Positions 1 to 9,572 of a stretch of DNA of 64,000 bases are shown here, piece by piece. A program made the position numbers and the translations under genes. Below the pieces are notes generated by a model. The model was given only the letters and a program-made list of their open reading frames with translations. It was not told where the DNA came from and ran no database searches. The stretch is from Belliella buryatensis (lineage in GTDB: Bacteria; Bacteroidota; Bacteroidia; Cytophagales; Cyclobacteriaceae): the NCBI RefSeq assembly GCF_900188245.1, contig NZ_FZOK01000010.1, positions 120,263 to 184,262 of the forward strand. Reading direction: 5' to 3'. Positions within the stretch are counted from its first letter, which is position 1; every line of letters starts with the position of its first letter.

Positions 1-70
1 AAGCTGTAAACAAGGTTAATTAAGGTTAATGAGGCTAACTAGCCCTAAAAAAAGCACTTATCTTTGTTTT

Positions 71-1552
71 ATGACTAAAAAGAACAAGTCCTTCTTAATC
101 CTGATGACATCTAGTATCCTTGTGATGCTTGTACTTCAAGGGCTATGGCTACATGCTGTATACCAAGATTATAAATCAGGGTTGAAGCAAGAGACTTCTT
201 TACTTTTCTCCAATACTGTCACTGACTTGATAGATTCCTTAGTTTGGAAAGGAGCATCGCCTCTAAGGCTTCCACCTATTCTCCCTGTAGACAGCATCTC
301 TGCATCTGAGGCAAGGGGAGTTGTCCTTAGAAGAATAGATCAACAATTCCATAATCAATTGACCGATGGGAAATTGAAGATTCAAGTAACTGTAGATTCA
401 CTTAAGGATACTTTAGGCGATTCAGTTAGAAACAGGGTTATAAGTATAGTATCATCTGATTCAAATTTCGGTGTAGATTCGATCAGGCAATTTATCAGGC
501 CGATCATCCAAAAAACTGATAGTATCTCTGGACGTGGAATGGAGTTTATTTTTAGAAGAGAAATCTTAGATAGTGCACTCGTATCAGAAGTTTTCAATAA
601 AAGGCTGACTGAGCAAGACTACAACTTATCAGCTGCTGTCCGAAGGTTAAACTTTGGTCAAAACATCTCCACTGATTCAACAAATCGCTTAGTACTAGAT
701 GAAGTTATTGTTCCTTTTGGTGTTAAACTTCAGGCCGAATTGATCAATTACCAACCTTATCTTTGGTCCAAAATGTTTCCTACTTTACTTTTTGGAATAT
801 TAGCGCTCGCACTGATCAGTTTTTCCTTTCTTGTTCTTTATAAAAACATCCTCAACCAACAAAGGCTCAATCTTCTCAAAAATGACCTGATTAGCAACAT
901 CACTCATGAGCTCAAAACACCCGTAGCCACTGTAGGAATAGTCTTGGAGGCATTGGAGAATTTTGGCGTAGATCAACAGGTAGAAAACAGAAAGGAATAC
1001 ATTCAGATAGCCAAAAAAGAGTTGAACAGACTCAGCCAAATGTCCGAAAGCATTTTAAGTTCTTTGGTATCAGGCATGCAAAAAGAATCCAAAATCGAAA
1101 TTCGATTTGATCAAATTCTTGAAGAGCAGATACATGCTTTTAAGCCTATATTACAAGCAAAAGGCTTTATTTTTAATTTCGAAAAGCAAGCAGGAAAATA
1201 CAATTTGTTTGGAATTCAAGAACAATTAACCTTGATGATCTTCAATCTACTTGATAATGCAGTCAAATACAGCATCAAGACAAAGTTGATTCATCTCAAG
1301 CTTTACAAAAAAGAAAAACAACTCGTCTTTGAAATTCAAGACCAAGGCATAGGAATACCTGAAAAATATCAGAAAGACATCTTTGACAAGTTTGTCCGCG
1401 TGCCCCAAGCGGACTTACATGATGTCAAAGGTTATGGTTTGGGACTTTCACAAGTGGCTGCAGCAGTCCAAACTCATCAAGGAAAAATCAGCCTAAACTC
1501 TAAAGAAGGCAAAGGAACAATATTCACCATTACCCTTCCAACAAATGACTAA
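71..1552 (+). CDS. Sensor histidine kinase (two-component system)
   Basis: Membrane sensor kinase that should autophosphorylate on His and pass phosphate to the response regulator encoded directly downstream. Counting from the ATG at 71, a first membrane helix lies near residues 8-28, followed by a periplasmic sensor region of about 200 residues with no recognised fold. A second helix lies near 236-258, then the HisKA box ITHELKTP (phospho-His near 279). The HATPase_c domain shows the N box NLLDNAVKYS, G1 DQGIGIP and G2 GYGLGLS. An in-frame ATG at 29 would add 14 polar residues in front of the first helix, so the start at 71 is preferred. The 3' end overlaps the regulator by 8 bp, which indicates translational coupling. 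The signal sensed cannot be told from the sequence. Confidence 0.9.
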   Translation: MTKKNKSFLILMTSSILVMLVLQGLWLHAVYQDYKSGLKQETSLLFSNTVTDLIDSLVWKGASPLRLPPILPVDSISASEARGVVLRRIDQQFHNQLTDGKLKIQVTVDSLKDTLGDSVRNRVISIVSSDSNFGVDSIRQFIRPIIQKTDSISGRGMEFIFRREILDSALVSEVFNKRLTEQDYNLSAAVRRLNFGQNISTDSTNRLVLDEVIVPFGVKLQAELINYQPYLWSKMFPTLLFGILALALISFSFLVLYKNILNQQRLNLLKNDLISNITHELKTPVATVGIVLEALENFGVDQQVENRKEYIQIAKKELNRLSQMSESILSSLVSGMQKESKIEIRFDQILEEQIHAFKPILQAKGFIFNFEKQAGKYNLFGIQEQLTLMIFNLLDNAVKYSIKTKLIHLKLYKKEKQLVFEIQDQGIGIPEKYQKDIFDKFVRVPQADLHDVKGYGLGLSQVAAAVQTHQGKISLNSKEGKGTIFTITLPTND

Positions 1553-2222
1553 AATCCTCTATGTAGAAGATGAGCCTGCTTTAGGAAAAATTGTCAAAGA
1601 AAGCCTTCAAAGCAGAAATTATGAAATCACTATGGCCGAAGATGGCTTGGCGGGTTTGCGGGCTTTTGAAAGTATGCAGCCCGATATCTGTATCCTAGAC
1701 ATCATGCTACCCAAAATGGACGGCTATACTTTGGCAGAGGAAATAAGAAAAACACAACCAAAGATGCCTATTATCTTTCTCACGGCCAAAAGTCAGCTAA
1801 ATGATGTCCTCAAAGGCTTCAAAGTAGGAGGGAATGACTACCTGAAAAAGCCATTTAGTCTGGAAGAATTGATCATCAGGATAGAAAACTTACTAACCTT
1901 GACTTCTGGTCAGGTAAGCAATGCGCAAGAAATCAATTTTGGGAAATTCAAATTTCTACCCCTACGCTACGAACTCAAATGTCCAGATAATACCTTCAAA
2001 AGACTTTCTCATAAAGAGGCAGGAATTCTGAGTCTATTATTGAAACATGCCAATAGCACCTTAGAGAGAAAGGAAATTCTGCTCAAACTTTGGGACGATG
2101 ACAGCTACTTCAATTCTAGAAACCTTGACGTATACATCACCAAACTCAGAGACTACCTCAAAGCTGACCCAAACGTCGAAATCATCACCATCAAAGGAAT
2201 AGGATACTACTTTTCTTATTAA
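1545..2222 (+). CDS. OmpR/PhoB-family response regulator
   Basis: DNA-binding response regulator, partner of the kinase it overlaps by 8 bp. The N-terminal receiver domain (about residues 1-118) has the acidic pocket VEDE, the phospho-acceptor Asp52 in ILDIMLPKMDG, the conserved Thr in IIFLTAK and the Lys in YLKKPFS. The C-terminal winged helix (about 128-225) has the typical LSHKEAGILSLLLKHAN and ending ITIKGIGYYFSY. The length of 225 residues is normal for the family. No nearby operon marks its target. The next gene is convergent on the other strand. Confidence 0.93.
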   Translation: MTKILYVEDEPALGKIVKESLQSRNYEITMAEDGLAGLRAFESMQPDICILDIMLPKMDGYTLAEEIRKTQPKMPIIFLTAKSQLNDVLKGFKVGGNDYLKKPFSLEELIIRIENLLTLTSGQVSNAQEINFGKFKFLPLRYELKCPDNTFKRLSHKEAGILSLLLKHANSTLERKEILLKLWDDDSYFNSRNLDVYITKLRDYLKADPNVEIITIKGIGYYFSY

Positions 2223-2260
2223 GAGAGGTTGATTCATCTCCTTTGATGCTTATATTTTTT

Positions 2261-2902
2261 TTAAATCTCAATCAACTCATATTTATCATAAATCTCCTTT
2301 ATTTCTTCCTTAGCGAAAAAATATTTGTCATTGAAAACATGAAATCCATAGCTATTATCTTCAACAAATGCTTTTAACATTTTTCCTTCTATTTGAATAA
2401 GTAAACCACAATCTACCAGATTAGAAAATTCTGGATTTACATCTTTAGCATTTATCGATAAGGGATGACTAATAAATGTTTCATAACAACCATCTACTTT
2501 AGCAAACATATCACCCAAATAATCTTGTTTTCCAGTAAAAAGTATTTTTGACTTTTGCTTTAACCGATTAAAAATTTGTTTTGTTTTCGAATACTCTTCA
2601 AATAAGGAAAAATGCAACATTGCTCTTGTAATGAATAAACATTCAATATTCTTTTTTTGACAGATTAGCTTTGTATATTCTTCAGGAACAAACACTTCAT
2701 CATGCTTGGTCAATCTCACAATTTTAGCTTCTGAATATATATGGGGAGAATCAACATCTTCTAAAATACATTCTAATTTAATATAGAAGCTTCCAAAGTC
2801 AAATGCATAATCAATATAATATCCAAACCAAATTTTATGAGGAGTATTTTCTTTAATATACTGAGCAAACTTTACTTCTCTATCTGAGAACTTATGTACC
2901 AT
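2261..2902 (-). CDS. Hypothetical protein, 213 aa
   Basis: I do not recognise this protein. It has no signal peptide and no membrane helix, so it is probably cytoplasmic. It is rich in Lys, Glu, Phe and Tyr, and its DNA is noticeably AT-rich compared with the kinase pair it converges with. It starts with MVHKFSDREVKF and has scattered Cys residues without a metal-binding pattern. It stands alone: 38 bp separate its stop from the response regulator stop, and a 334 bp gap lies upstream. The intact frame of over 600 bp supports it as a real gene. It could be acquired cargo, but no mobile element is visible next to it. Confidence 0.6.
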   Translation of the reverse strand: MVHKFSDREVKFAQYIKENTPHKIWFGYYIDYAFDFGSFYIKLECILEDVDSPHIYSEAKIVRLTKHDEVFVPEEYTKLICQKKNIECLFITRAMLHFSLFEEYSKTKQIFNRLKQKSKILFTGKQDYLGDMFAKVDGCYETFISHPLSINAKDVNPEFSNLVDCGLLIQIEGKMLKAFVEDNSYGFHVFNDKYFFAKEEIKEIYDKYELIEI

Positions 2903-3236
2903 TTAAAGTTAATTCAAAAGTCATCTTAGCATTTCTTCGAAAAATAAAGATAGAGGATTTTTCGAATTGAACTGGAAAGAACTCTGTTTATATCGTCCTT
3001 TTCCCTTTTTTCTTCAAGCTTTAATTCAATTTTTCAATCTTTTCACTTGTCTTATCCTTAGTTTTTTTATCCAAGTTACAATCTTGTAGGCTTGTGTTAC
3101 ACCTAGATAGGTATTCTTGATCCCTTAAACTTTATTTTTGGCTAAAATAATCTTGATAAATCACTACTCAAAATATGGATTGATCAAGAGCTAATTTGTC
3201 TATACAACCTATAAATCTTATTAATTTTAAAAAGAC
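2903..3236. promoter_or_regulatory. Intergenic region with the PUL promoter upstream of the first GH110 gene
   Basis: This 334 bp gap separates divergent genes. Its right half contains the paired GTTACA operator (listed separately at 3075-3101) and a Bacteroidota-type -7 box, TATTTTTG, at 3133-3140, which matches TAnnTTTG and lies 32 bp after the operator. I see no good match to a -33 TTTG at the standard spacing, as expected for an activator-dependent promoter. The left half is AT- and T-rich with nothing else recognisable. Confidence 0.5.
3075..3101 (+). promoter_or_regulatory. Putative HTCS operator, site A (GTTACA direct repeat, 21 bp period)
   Basis: GTTACA occurs at 3075-3080 and again at 3096-3101, exactly 21 bp apart, so two helical turns on the same DNA face. 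The same arrangement recurs at 9463, 11255 and 18410 in front of other genes of this PUL. That it is the binding site of the HTCS at 5411-9388 is inference from this co-occurrence. Confidence 0.6.
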
Positions 3237-5054
3237 ATGACATCCAAATTTATCAAAATCCTAGTTTTTACATTTATAGGGTTTTCAATCAGCGCGGCAG
3301 TTTTTCCTAGTTCGAAGATTATCATCGAACCAATTGGCGAAGACATGACTCCAATAATCCGTGAGATCATTGAAAATACCAATGAAAAAGACCTAATCAT
3401 TGAATTTAAAAAAGGAGAATATAAGTTTTTACCAGACTATGCTTCAGGAAAATATTTAAGCATTACAAATCACGGGAATGGTTACAAAAAGATCATTTTT
3501 AATTTTGATAAGTTTCGATCAGTAAAAATTGATGGAAATGGCTCTGAATTCATTTTTCATGGTCAAGCTATGCCTTTCTTTTTCGAAGGTTGTGAAAGTG
3601 TCAATATCAGTGGAATAACCATCGATTGGGATATTCCATTTACTTTTTTGGGAGAGGTAATGGCAATTAATGAAGAAGAAGGTTGGCGTGACATTAAACC
3701 TAGAACAGAAGGTTTCTCTTGGACAATTAAGAAGGGTAGGCTTGAATTCCCAAATATTGATGGCTTTTCCTATGATTATCCAGGAAGCACTTTAGCATTT
3801 GATCCAATAGAAAAAAGACCTATGCATGGTGCATGGGATATCAACAGTAATCCAAGATGGGTAGAAGAATTGCCGAATGGGAATTTGAGATTTCATGAAC
3901 ATTTAAATCATTATCCGCCTGTTGGGTCGCTACTTAGTTCAAAAGGAGATCGTGAAAATGACCGCTATGCTCCAGCTTTTGAGTTCAAAACATCTTCCAA
4001 TATCATCTTAGAAAATATTACTATTCACCATGCCTTAGGAATGGGGTTTTTATTTGAACGCTCTGAAAATATTCAAATTCTAAATAGCGGAGTACATCTA
4101 AAAGAAGGTACCAACAGAGTCATCTCATCTACAGCCGATGCAACCCATTTTGCCAATTGCAAAGGGGCCATTTTAATCGAAAATTGCAGGTTTGAAAACA
4201 TGCTGGACGATGGCACCAATGTACGTGGAACATACGTGGTAATCGACAAGATCATAGATAATAAAACGGTACTAACCAAGTTGATGCACTTCGAGCAAAT
4301 GGGTTTTGAATTTGCAGCCCCATCTGACGAGGTTTGGTTTATCAAGCAGCCATCTCCCGAGCGAAGTGAAACAGCTATCGTCAGCCAAGTAAGAACCATC
4401 AACGAGCAATACACTGAACTTAACTTCAATACTAATATTCCAGAAGGATTGCAGCCTGGAGATATTCTCGAAAATAAGACCTGGAACCCAGAATTCACCA
4501 TGCGAGGCTGTACAATAAGAAATCACCGAGCTAGAAATATCGTACTCAAAACCCCTTTGAAAACAGTAATAGAAAACAATTACTTCTCTTCTATGATGTC
4601 TTCGGTGTTTTTTAGGGGAGAGACATTCTTTTGGTTTGAATCTGGCGGAGTAACGGATGTGTTGATCCAAAACAATACTTTTGAATACTGTGCCTATAGT
4701 GGTGCCGAGCACGCGGTTCTAAATATCTCACCTAGATTAGGGAAATCATTCGATCAAACTCATTTATATGATCGCAATATTAGGTTTGAGAATAACACCA
4801 TCCATACATTTGGAAACAGAATCGTCATGGCTGATAGGGTAGAGGGATTAATAATTAAAGGGAATAAAATTGTAAAAATCGATCAAGGTCCTAATCTCTA
4901 TCTTGATGCTCCAATGATCGAATTAACAAACTCTCAAAACATTAGAATAGAAGGTAATAGTTATGAAGGCGAGTCTATCAAAGCTCTAAAGTCAGATGAA
5001 AAAAGCTCAAAAACCTTAAAGAATGAAAATAATAAAGGATTTAATGAAAAGTAA
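3237..5054 (+). CDS. GH110-family alpha-1,3-galactosidase-like protein (parallel beta-helix)
   Basis: Exported enzyme predicted to remove terminal alpha-1,3-linked galactose. A signal peptide covers roughly residues 1-22. The rest is a right-handed parallel beta-helix with repeated N-I-x-I-x-N-x-F rungs. The motif ADATHFANCKG is followed by MLDDGTNVRG, giving Asp301, Asp324 and Asp325. A +23/+24 spacing of three carboxylates matches the catalytic Asp triad described for GH110. One family-typical residue differs: Arg330 stands where the second GH110 protein here (16419-18305) has His in NVHG. The C-terminus (from about 585) is a Lys/Asn/Ser-rich tail that may be unstructured. The gene is monocistronic, with operator site A upstream and a strong terminator at 5135. 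Substrate: marine GH110 enzymes act on galactans including carrageenan-type chains; the exact substrate here is inferred from the sulfatases. Confidence 0.8.
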   Translation: MTSKFIKILVFTFIGFSISAAVFPSSKIIIEPIGEDMTPIIREIIENTNEKDLIIEFKKGEYKFLPDYASGKYLSITNHGNGYKKIIFNFDKFRSVKIDGNGSEFIFHGQAMPFFFEGCESVNISGITIDWDIPFTFLGEVMAINEEEGWRDIKPRTEGFSWTIKKGRLEFPNIDGFSYDYPGSTLAFDPIEKRPMHGAWDINSNPRWVEELPNGNLRFHEHLNHYPPVGSLLSSKGDRENDRYAPAFEFKTSSNIILENITIHHALGMGFLFERSENIQILNSGVHLKEGTNRVISSTADATHFANCKGAILIENCRFENMLDDGTNVRGTYVVIDKIIDNKTVLTKLMHFEQMGFEFAAPSDEVWFIKQPSPERSETAIVSQVRTINEQYTELNFNTNIPEGLQPGDILENKTWNPEFTMRGCTIRNHRARNIVLKTPLKTVIENNYFSSMMSSVFFRGETFFWFESGGVTDVLIQNNTFEYCAYSGAEHAVLNISPRLGKSFDQTHLYDRNIRFENNTIHTFGNRIVMADRVEGLIIKGNKIVKIDQGPNLYLDAPMIELTNSQNIRIEGNSYEGESIKALKSDEKSSKTLKNENNKGFNEK

Positions 5055-5134
5055 ATTTTGATACCGACACTAGTTATTTGAAAAGATTATTTCACTTTTA
5101 TTTTAACAGATTGTAAAAAAAGTAATAACCAAAT

Positions 5135-5160
5135 AAGGGGCTCTGAGAAGCCCCTTTTTG
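5135..5160 (+). terminator. Rho-independent terminator after the first GH110 gene
   Basis: The 8 bp stem AAGGGGCT/AGCCCCTT (5135-5142 and 5149-5156) has a 6 nt loop and runs into a T tract. It lies between two convergent genes and most clearly serves the plus strand. Confidence 0.85.
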
Positions 5161-5410
5161 GTTTAATATTTAATTATTAAATCTGATGATAAGATTTTTT
5201 GATAGTAACTTCTCTTCATTGCTTTTACTCGTTTGCTATTGACCAATATCAATAAGTAACTTGTCTGCATTGGCGTATCCAATATTTATTTAAATAAGGG
5301 GTAAACTAATTCCGTTTTTTCATGCAGTTGTGGGTAAAGTTCCATATATACATCAAATTCAAATCCTTTGGAAAAACATATTAGTTTTGACTAAGTTAAG
5401 ATCACATTTT
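5161..5410. other. Intergenic remainder between convergent genes
   Basis: AT-rich sequence between the terminator and the stop of the HTCS gene. I see no ORF, repeat or RNA gene in it. Confidence 0.5.
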
Positions 5411-8400
5411 TCAATGATCAGTCTCCTTGGTTTTAGACTTTAGATTTGCCAAGTATTCGGTTGCGGTGATGTTCATGATCTTTTTAAAGTTGTTGTTGAA
5501 GCTACCATAGTTGGTCATTCCGATGGCGTTCATGACTTCTTGTACTCTGTCACATCCTTGATCAAACATGCTGACTGCGTACTTGATTTTGACCCTAACA
5601 ATGATTTCCTTGCCTGTTTCACCGACCAAAGTTTTGAGTTTTCGGTGAAGATGCATTCTACTTAAGCCTACTTCATTAGCTAGATCATTCACTGTAAAAC
5701 TAGCATCTTCAAGGTTTTCTTCAATTACTTTGTTTACATTCTGAAGCAAGCGTTGGTCATAGGAGGTATAATGGGTTCTGATGTCAAAATTGAGATTGTG
5801 TTCAAGCAAATAAGATTTAAACCTATTTCTAGTTACCAGAATATTCTCTACTTTTCTATGCAATACTTCAGAATCAAACGGTTTGGTAATGTAATCCCAT
5901 GCACCAGCATCCAAACCTTTTTTCTGCATTTCTACATCAGTTTTGGCAGTTAGAAATAAAATGGGAATGTGCGAAGTCCCTTCATTTGATTTGAGCATTT
6001 TACACATTTCAATACCATCCATGATAGGCATCATGACATCACTGATAATGATATCAGGCAGTTTATTTTGGGCCATTTCGAAGCCTTGTTCACCATTATT
6101 TGATTCTAAGATTCTATAATCATGTTGCAAACTCAACTTTAAGTAATTTCTTAACTCATAATCATCTTCTACAATCAAAATTGTTTCTTCATTTACAGCT
6201 GTCTCTTCTTCAAAAACAACATCTGAATCAGTCTGAATTTCTTCTGCTTCATCACTCAAATCAGTCTGATAATCTGAATAGCGCTCTTTTGAAATTGGAA
6301 GTTCTATGATAAACTTAGCTCCACCCATCTTACTATCTTCCACCGAAATCGTTCCTCCGTGTGCTTGAATAAGCTGCTGGGCTAAGTGTAACCCAATTCC
6401 GGAAGAGGCTCTGTCTTTTCCATGATAAAATCGCTCAAACACTCTATTTTTTTGCTCGTCGGGAATTCCAGGTCCACTATCACTCACGGTTAAGATGGCA
6501 ATTGCTTCTCCATTAATTTCCTTAGCTTTTAAAGAGATATCTATAGTACCTCCTTGAGGAGTGTATTTGAAAGCATTTGATAAAACATTATAAAACCCTT
6601 TTTCAAGAACATCCTGATCGAAGAAACCTACACAATGATCAAGATTTAATCTCAAATCAATTTTCTCATGATTGACTTGCCATTCAAAAGATTGTAGGTA
6701 GTCACGAATGGTTTGTCTTAAATCCCTCTTTGTCACCTTGATGAGGTTCAATCCTTCTGTTATTTTTCCAAGATCCAAAAGTTGATTTACTAGAAAATTC
6801 ATTCGATTGATGTTCCTAGATACAATTTGAAGAAAAACATTCTTTTGATCTGTATTAAGATCATGCTTGAACAAATCGTTAAAAGGAGCTAAGATCAAGG
6901 ATAAAGGTGTTTTGAACTCATGAGCTACATCCACAAAAAACCTAAGTTGCTTATCTCTTAAGGCTTTATCCTGATTGATTTTAATTTGGTCTAGCTGGAT
7001 TTGATGATCTAATCTTTGTTTACTGTGATAGAAATAGATGAAAATAATAACTATCGAAACCAACAATAATGTATATATCAAATAAGCTAGAGGTGTTTTC
7101 CAAGGAGATGGGACAATACTGATGGGTAAATAAATCGAATTCTCCGCCCAATTCCCCTCATTATCCTCAGCTTGAATCTGCAATACATAATTGCCTGGAT
7201 CTAAATTGGAATATGAAATCAACCTGTTTTCATTGGCATTGATCCATTTCTTATCATAATTTTCTAGTCGATACCTAAACCTATTCTTTGTAATACTTGA
7301 ATAATCAGTTCCAGCAAATTCAAGAGAAAAATTATTCTGGTTGTGATTTAATTCTAATATTTCGGCTGAATTGATATTCTTATTTAATATCACTGATCCA
7401 AATAGCTCTCTACCAGGCGTAACGAGTTCATTGTGGATTTTAAGATTAGACAATAGAATTTCAGGCTTTTTTAGTTTGGTGTTCAGTTTTTGAGGATTTA
7501 TAAAATTCACACCGCTCGAAGTACCAAAGAAAAGCGAATCTCCTAATTTGCCAGAACCTTCTGTCATGCTACTCGATAGAAGACCATCGCCATAATCATA
7601 TTTCATGATTTTACCTGACTCTGGTTTATACTGAATTAGTCCATGGGTATTTGAAAGCCAAAGGTGACCAAAGTTGTCCTCCACTATACTCACGATTTTC
7701 TTATCTAAAATTCCATCAATTTCTACCTGCTCAAAAATTCTGGAATCTTGCTCTCTAACAAACAAACCAACATCTGAACCCAACCAAATTCTGTTATATT
7801 TATCTGTATGAAAAGCCCAAACTGAAGTATTGGAAATAGGGGAGTCATTCAAATCATATAATAATTCATCTTCAAGTCCCAAAAAATCTCCCTTATCATC
7901 AAAATTGATTGCTATAAGGCCTTTTGAAATGGTAGCAACAAGTAATTGTTTACTATTTTTATCATAATGCATTCTAAAAACAGTATATTCTTCAAGTTCC
8001 TTAAGTGCTGGATGCGCTGCCCACATCAGTTGATAATTATTGTTATCCTTGAAAACTATGCCATTGCTGGTTCCTAAAAAAATGCGACCAAACTCATCTC
8101 TTTCTATTGATCTAATACCTTGAGACCTCCTATCTGCAATCACCCCATTCAAAGACACGCGTTGAAATCTTTTATCTCCATCATATATCAATAGGCCTTG
8201 GTCCGAACAAACATAAAGTTTGTTATCAATCTCAGCCATCTGATTGACATATTTGATATCGTATGGCATTAGTTTTTCGAATTTTTGAGTAGCCAAATCA
8301 AAATTGAACAATCCTTGATTATTAATACCTATGTATAAATCGTTTTCCCGTACATACAAATTCCTAATGTATGGTCTATTAAGGTCATTCAATTTTAAAG

Positions 8401-9388
8401 AACTAAACCATGTCTTTTCAAGACTTGTAAAACATAAACCATGTCGATTCCCAACCCATAAATTGTTTGATCGGTCAAAATAAAGAGATAAAACAATGTT
8501 GCTCAATAAACTCCTATTATCTAATTGAGATGAAACAAATTGATTGACAAAATTCAAAGAAGAATCCAATTGAATTAAACCACTTATTTCAGTACCTACC
8601 CATAAGTTTCCCTGATTGTCTACTTCTAGTGATAGCACAGTTTCTTTACCTACTAACTCAAGTTGATTCAAAAATCCACCTTTTTCTAAGTCAACAACTT
8701 GGTAAAGACCTGTCAATGATCCAACTATAATCTTTTCATTCACAATCTTTACACAAGTGACGGTTGCATTTGTAGGGTCTTTTATTTTCTTTAAGATTCC
8801 ATTTTCTAACAAAAAAACGCCTGAATCCCCTACAAAAAACTTGTTTCCATAGGCGTCTTCAGCAGAGGACTTAAAATGAATTTTTTTGGAAGATTGGATG
8901 TACTCGAAATATGCTTCTTTCTCTTCATTCAACTGGAGTATCCCATTACTTGTGGCTGCGTAGAATTTTTTATCATTAGTCAGTAAAAAATCATAAACTG
9001 TCCCAGTAACTTCTGGGGTGGGAATACGTACAAATTTTTCTTGCTGAAGAGAATAATAAGAAACATGCCCTGCTTGAGTACCAATCCAAAGTCTCTTTTG
9101 ATTATCTTCTTTGAGCGCACTAATCCTATTATCAGGTAAACTTTCTGGATTGCCCGATACTCTGTGAAAGGACTGCACCCTTACGCCGTCAAACCTATTC
9201 AATCCATCGAAAGTCCCAATCCAAATAAATCCAAAACTATCTTGGACAATAGAGTTAACATCATTTTGGGACAACCCATTGTCAACACTCAACTGCCTGA
9301 AGTGAAGCTCTTGTGCAGCAACACCTCCAAGAAGGAAAAAGGTTAACAATAGAGCCGATAAAATTCTTGGTGTTTTAAGTTCTTGCAT
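5411..9388 (-). CDS. Hybrid two-component system regulator (HTCS) of the PUL
   Basis: One-protein sensor and transcription factor typical of Bacteroidota PULs. With the start at 9388 (MQELKTPRI...) it has a clean signal peptide ending GGVAAQ. The frame is open to an ATG at 9439, but that would add a polar leader, so it is less likely. A periplasmic region follows with many Reg_prop beta-propeller strands (patterns such as GFIWIGTFDGL and NLWVGT), then a Y_Y_Y domain near 680-755. One membrane helix lies near 770-787. Next come HisKA (FVDVAHEFKTP, His about 823), HATPase_c (NVLSNAFKYT, SGPGIP, GIGLHLA), a receiver domain (ILIVEDD, Asp about 1117 in ISDVMMP) and a C-terminal AraC-type HTH (LANEVGLSRMHLHRKL). 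It is divergent from the first sulfatase gene. Its targets are probably the GTTACA repeats found at four points in this locus. Confidence 0.93.
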   Translation of the reverse strand: MQELKTPRILSALLLTFFLLGGVAAQELHFRQLSVDNGLSQNDVNSIVQDSFGFIWIGTFDGLNRFDGVRVQSFHRVSGNPESLPDNRISALKEDNQKRLWIGTQAGHVSYYSLQQEKFVRIPTPEVTGTVYDFLLTNDKKFYAATSNGILQLNEEKEAYFEYIQSSKKIHFKSSAEDAYGNKFFVGDSGVFLLENGILKKIKDPTNATVTCVKIVNEKIIVGSLTGLYQVVDLEKGGFLNQLELVGKETVLSLEVDNQGNLWVGTEISGLIQLDSSLNFVNQFVSSQLDNRSLLSNIVLSLYFDRSNNLWVGNRHGLCFTSLEKTWFSSLKLNDLNRPYIRNLYVRENDLYIGINNQGLFNFDLATQKFEKLMPYDIKYVNQMAEIDNKLYVCSDQGLLIYDGDKRFQRVSLNGVIADRRSQGIRSIERDEFGRIFLGTSNGIVFKDNNNYQLMWAAHPALKELEEYTVFRMHYDKNSKQLLVATISKGLIAINFDDKGDFLGLEDELLYDLNDSPISNTSVWAFHTDKYNRIWLGSDVGLFVREQDSRIFEQVEIDGILDKKIVSIVEDNFGHLWLSNTHGLIQYKPESGKIMKYDYGDGLLSSSMTEGSGKLGDSLFFGTSSGVNFINPQKLNTKLKKPEILLSNLKIHNELVTPGRELFGSVILNKNINSAEILELNHNQNNFSLEFAGTDYSSITKNRFRYRLENYDKKWINANENRLISYSNLDPGNYVLQIQAEDNEGNWAENSIYLPISIVPSPWKTPLAYLIYTLLLVSIVIIFIYFYHSKQRLDHQIQLDQIKINQDKALRDKQLRFFVDVAHEFKTPLSLILAPFNDLFKHDLNTDQKNVFLQIVSRNINRMNFLVNQLLDLGKITEGLNLIKVTKRDLRQTIRDYLQSFEWQVNHEKIDLRLNLDHCVGFFDQDVLEKGFYNVLSNAFKYTPQGGTIDISLKAKEINGEAIAILTVSDSGPGIPDEQKNRVFERFYHGKDRASSGIGLHLAQQLIQAHGGTISVEDSKMGGAKFIIELPISKERYSDYQTDLSDEAEEIQTDSDVVFEEETAVNEETILIVEDDYELRNYLKLSLQHDYRILESNNGEQGFEMAQNKLPDIIISDVMMPIMDGIEMCKMLKSNEGTSHIPILFLTAKTDVEMQKKGLDAGAWDYITKPFDSEVLHRKVENILVTRNRFKSYLLEHNLNFDIRTHYTSYDQRLLQNVNKVIEENLEDASFTVNDLANEVGLSRMHLHRKLKTLVGETGKEIIVRVKIKYAVSMFDQGCDRVQEVMNAIGMTNYGSFNNNFKKIMNITATEYLANLKSKTKETDH

Positions 9389-9460
9389 GTGACATTTCAC
9401 TTTGGCGATCATGATATAATAATATTGATTTAGATCCAATTTTTAAGACAATTGATCATT

Positions 9461-9489
9461 TTGTTACAGACTTAAATCATCTTGTTACA
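9461..9489 (+). promoter_or_regulatory. Putative HTCS operator, site B, in the HTCS/sulfatase divergent region
   Basis: TTGTTACA at 9461-9468 is repeated identically at 9482-9489, with a 21 bp period. A -7-like box TACATTTG (9531-9538, matching TAnnTTTG) lies 35 bp before the sulfatase start. The site lies between divergent genes, so it could serve the sulfatase, autoregulate the HTCS, or both. Confidence 0.6.
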
Positions 9490-9572
9490 CCAGATAAAAC
9501 CCATCTAAGCCGATCCTATTTATCATTTTTTACATTTGTTGAGACCCCTTATAAACTCAATAAATTAAAATC

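Noticed and set aside
4073..4712. Two long minus-strand frames within the first GH110 gene
   Set aside because: They lie entirely opposite conserved enzyme rungs and the catalytic Asp motif; no start context or domain. Shadows.
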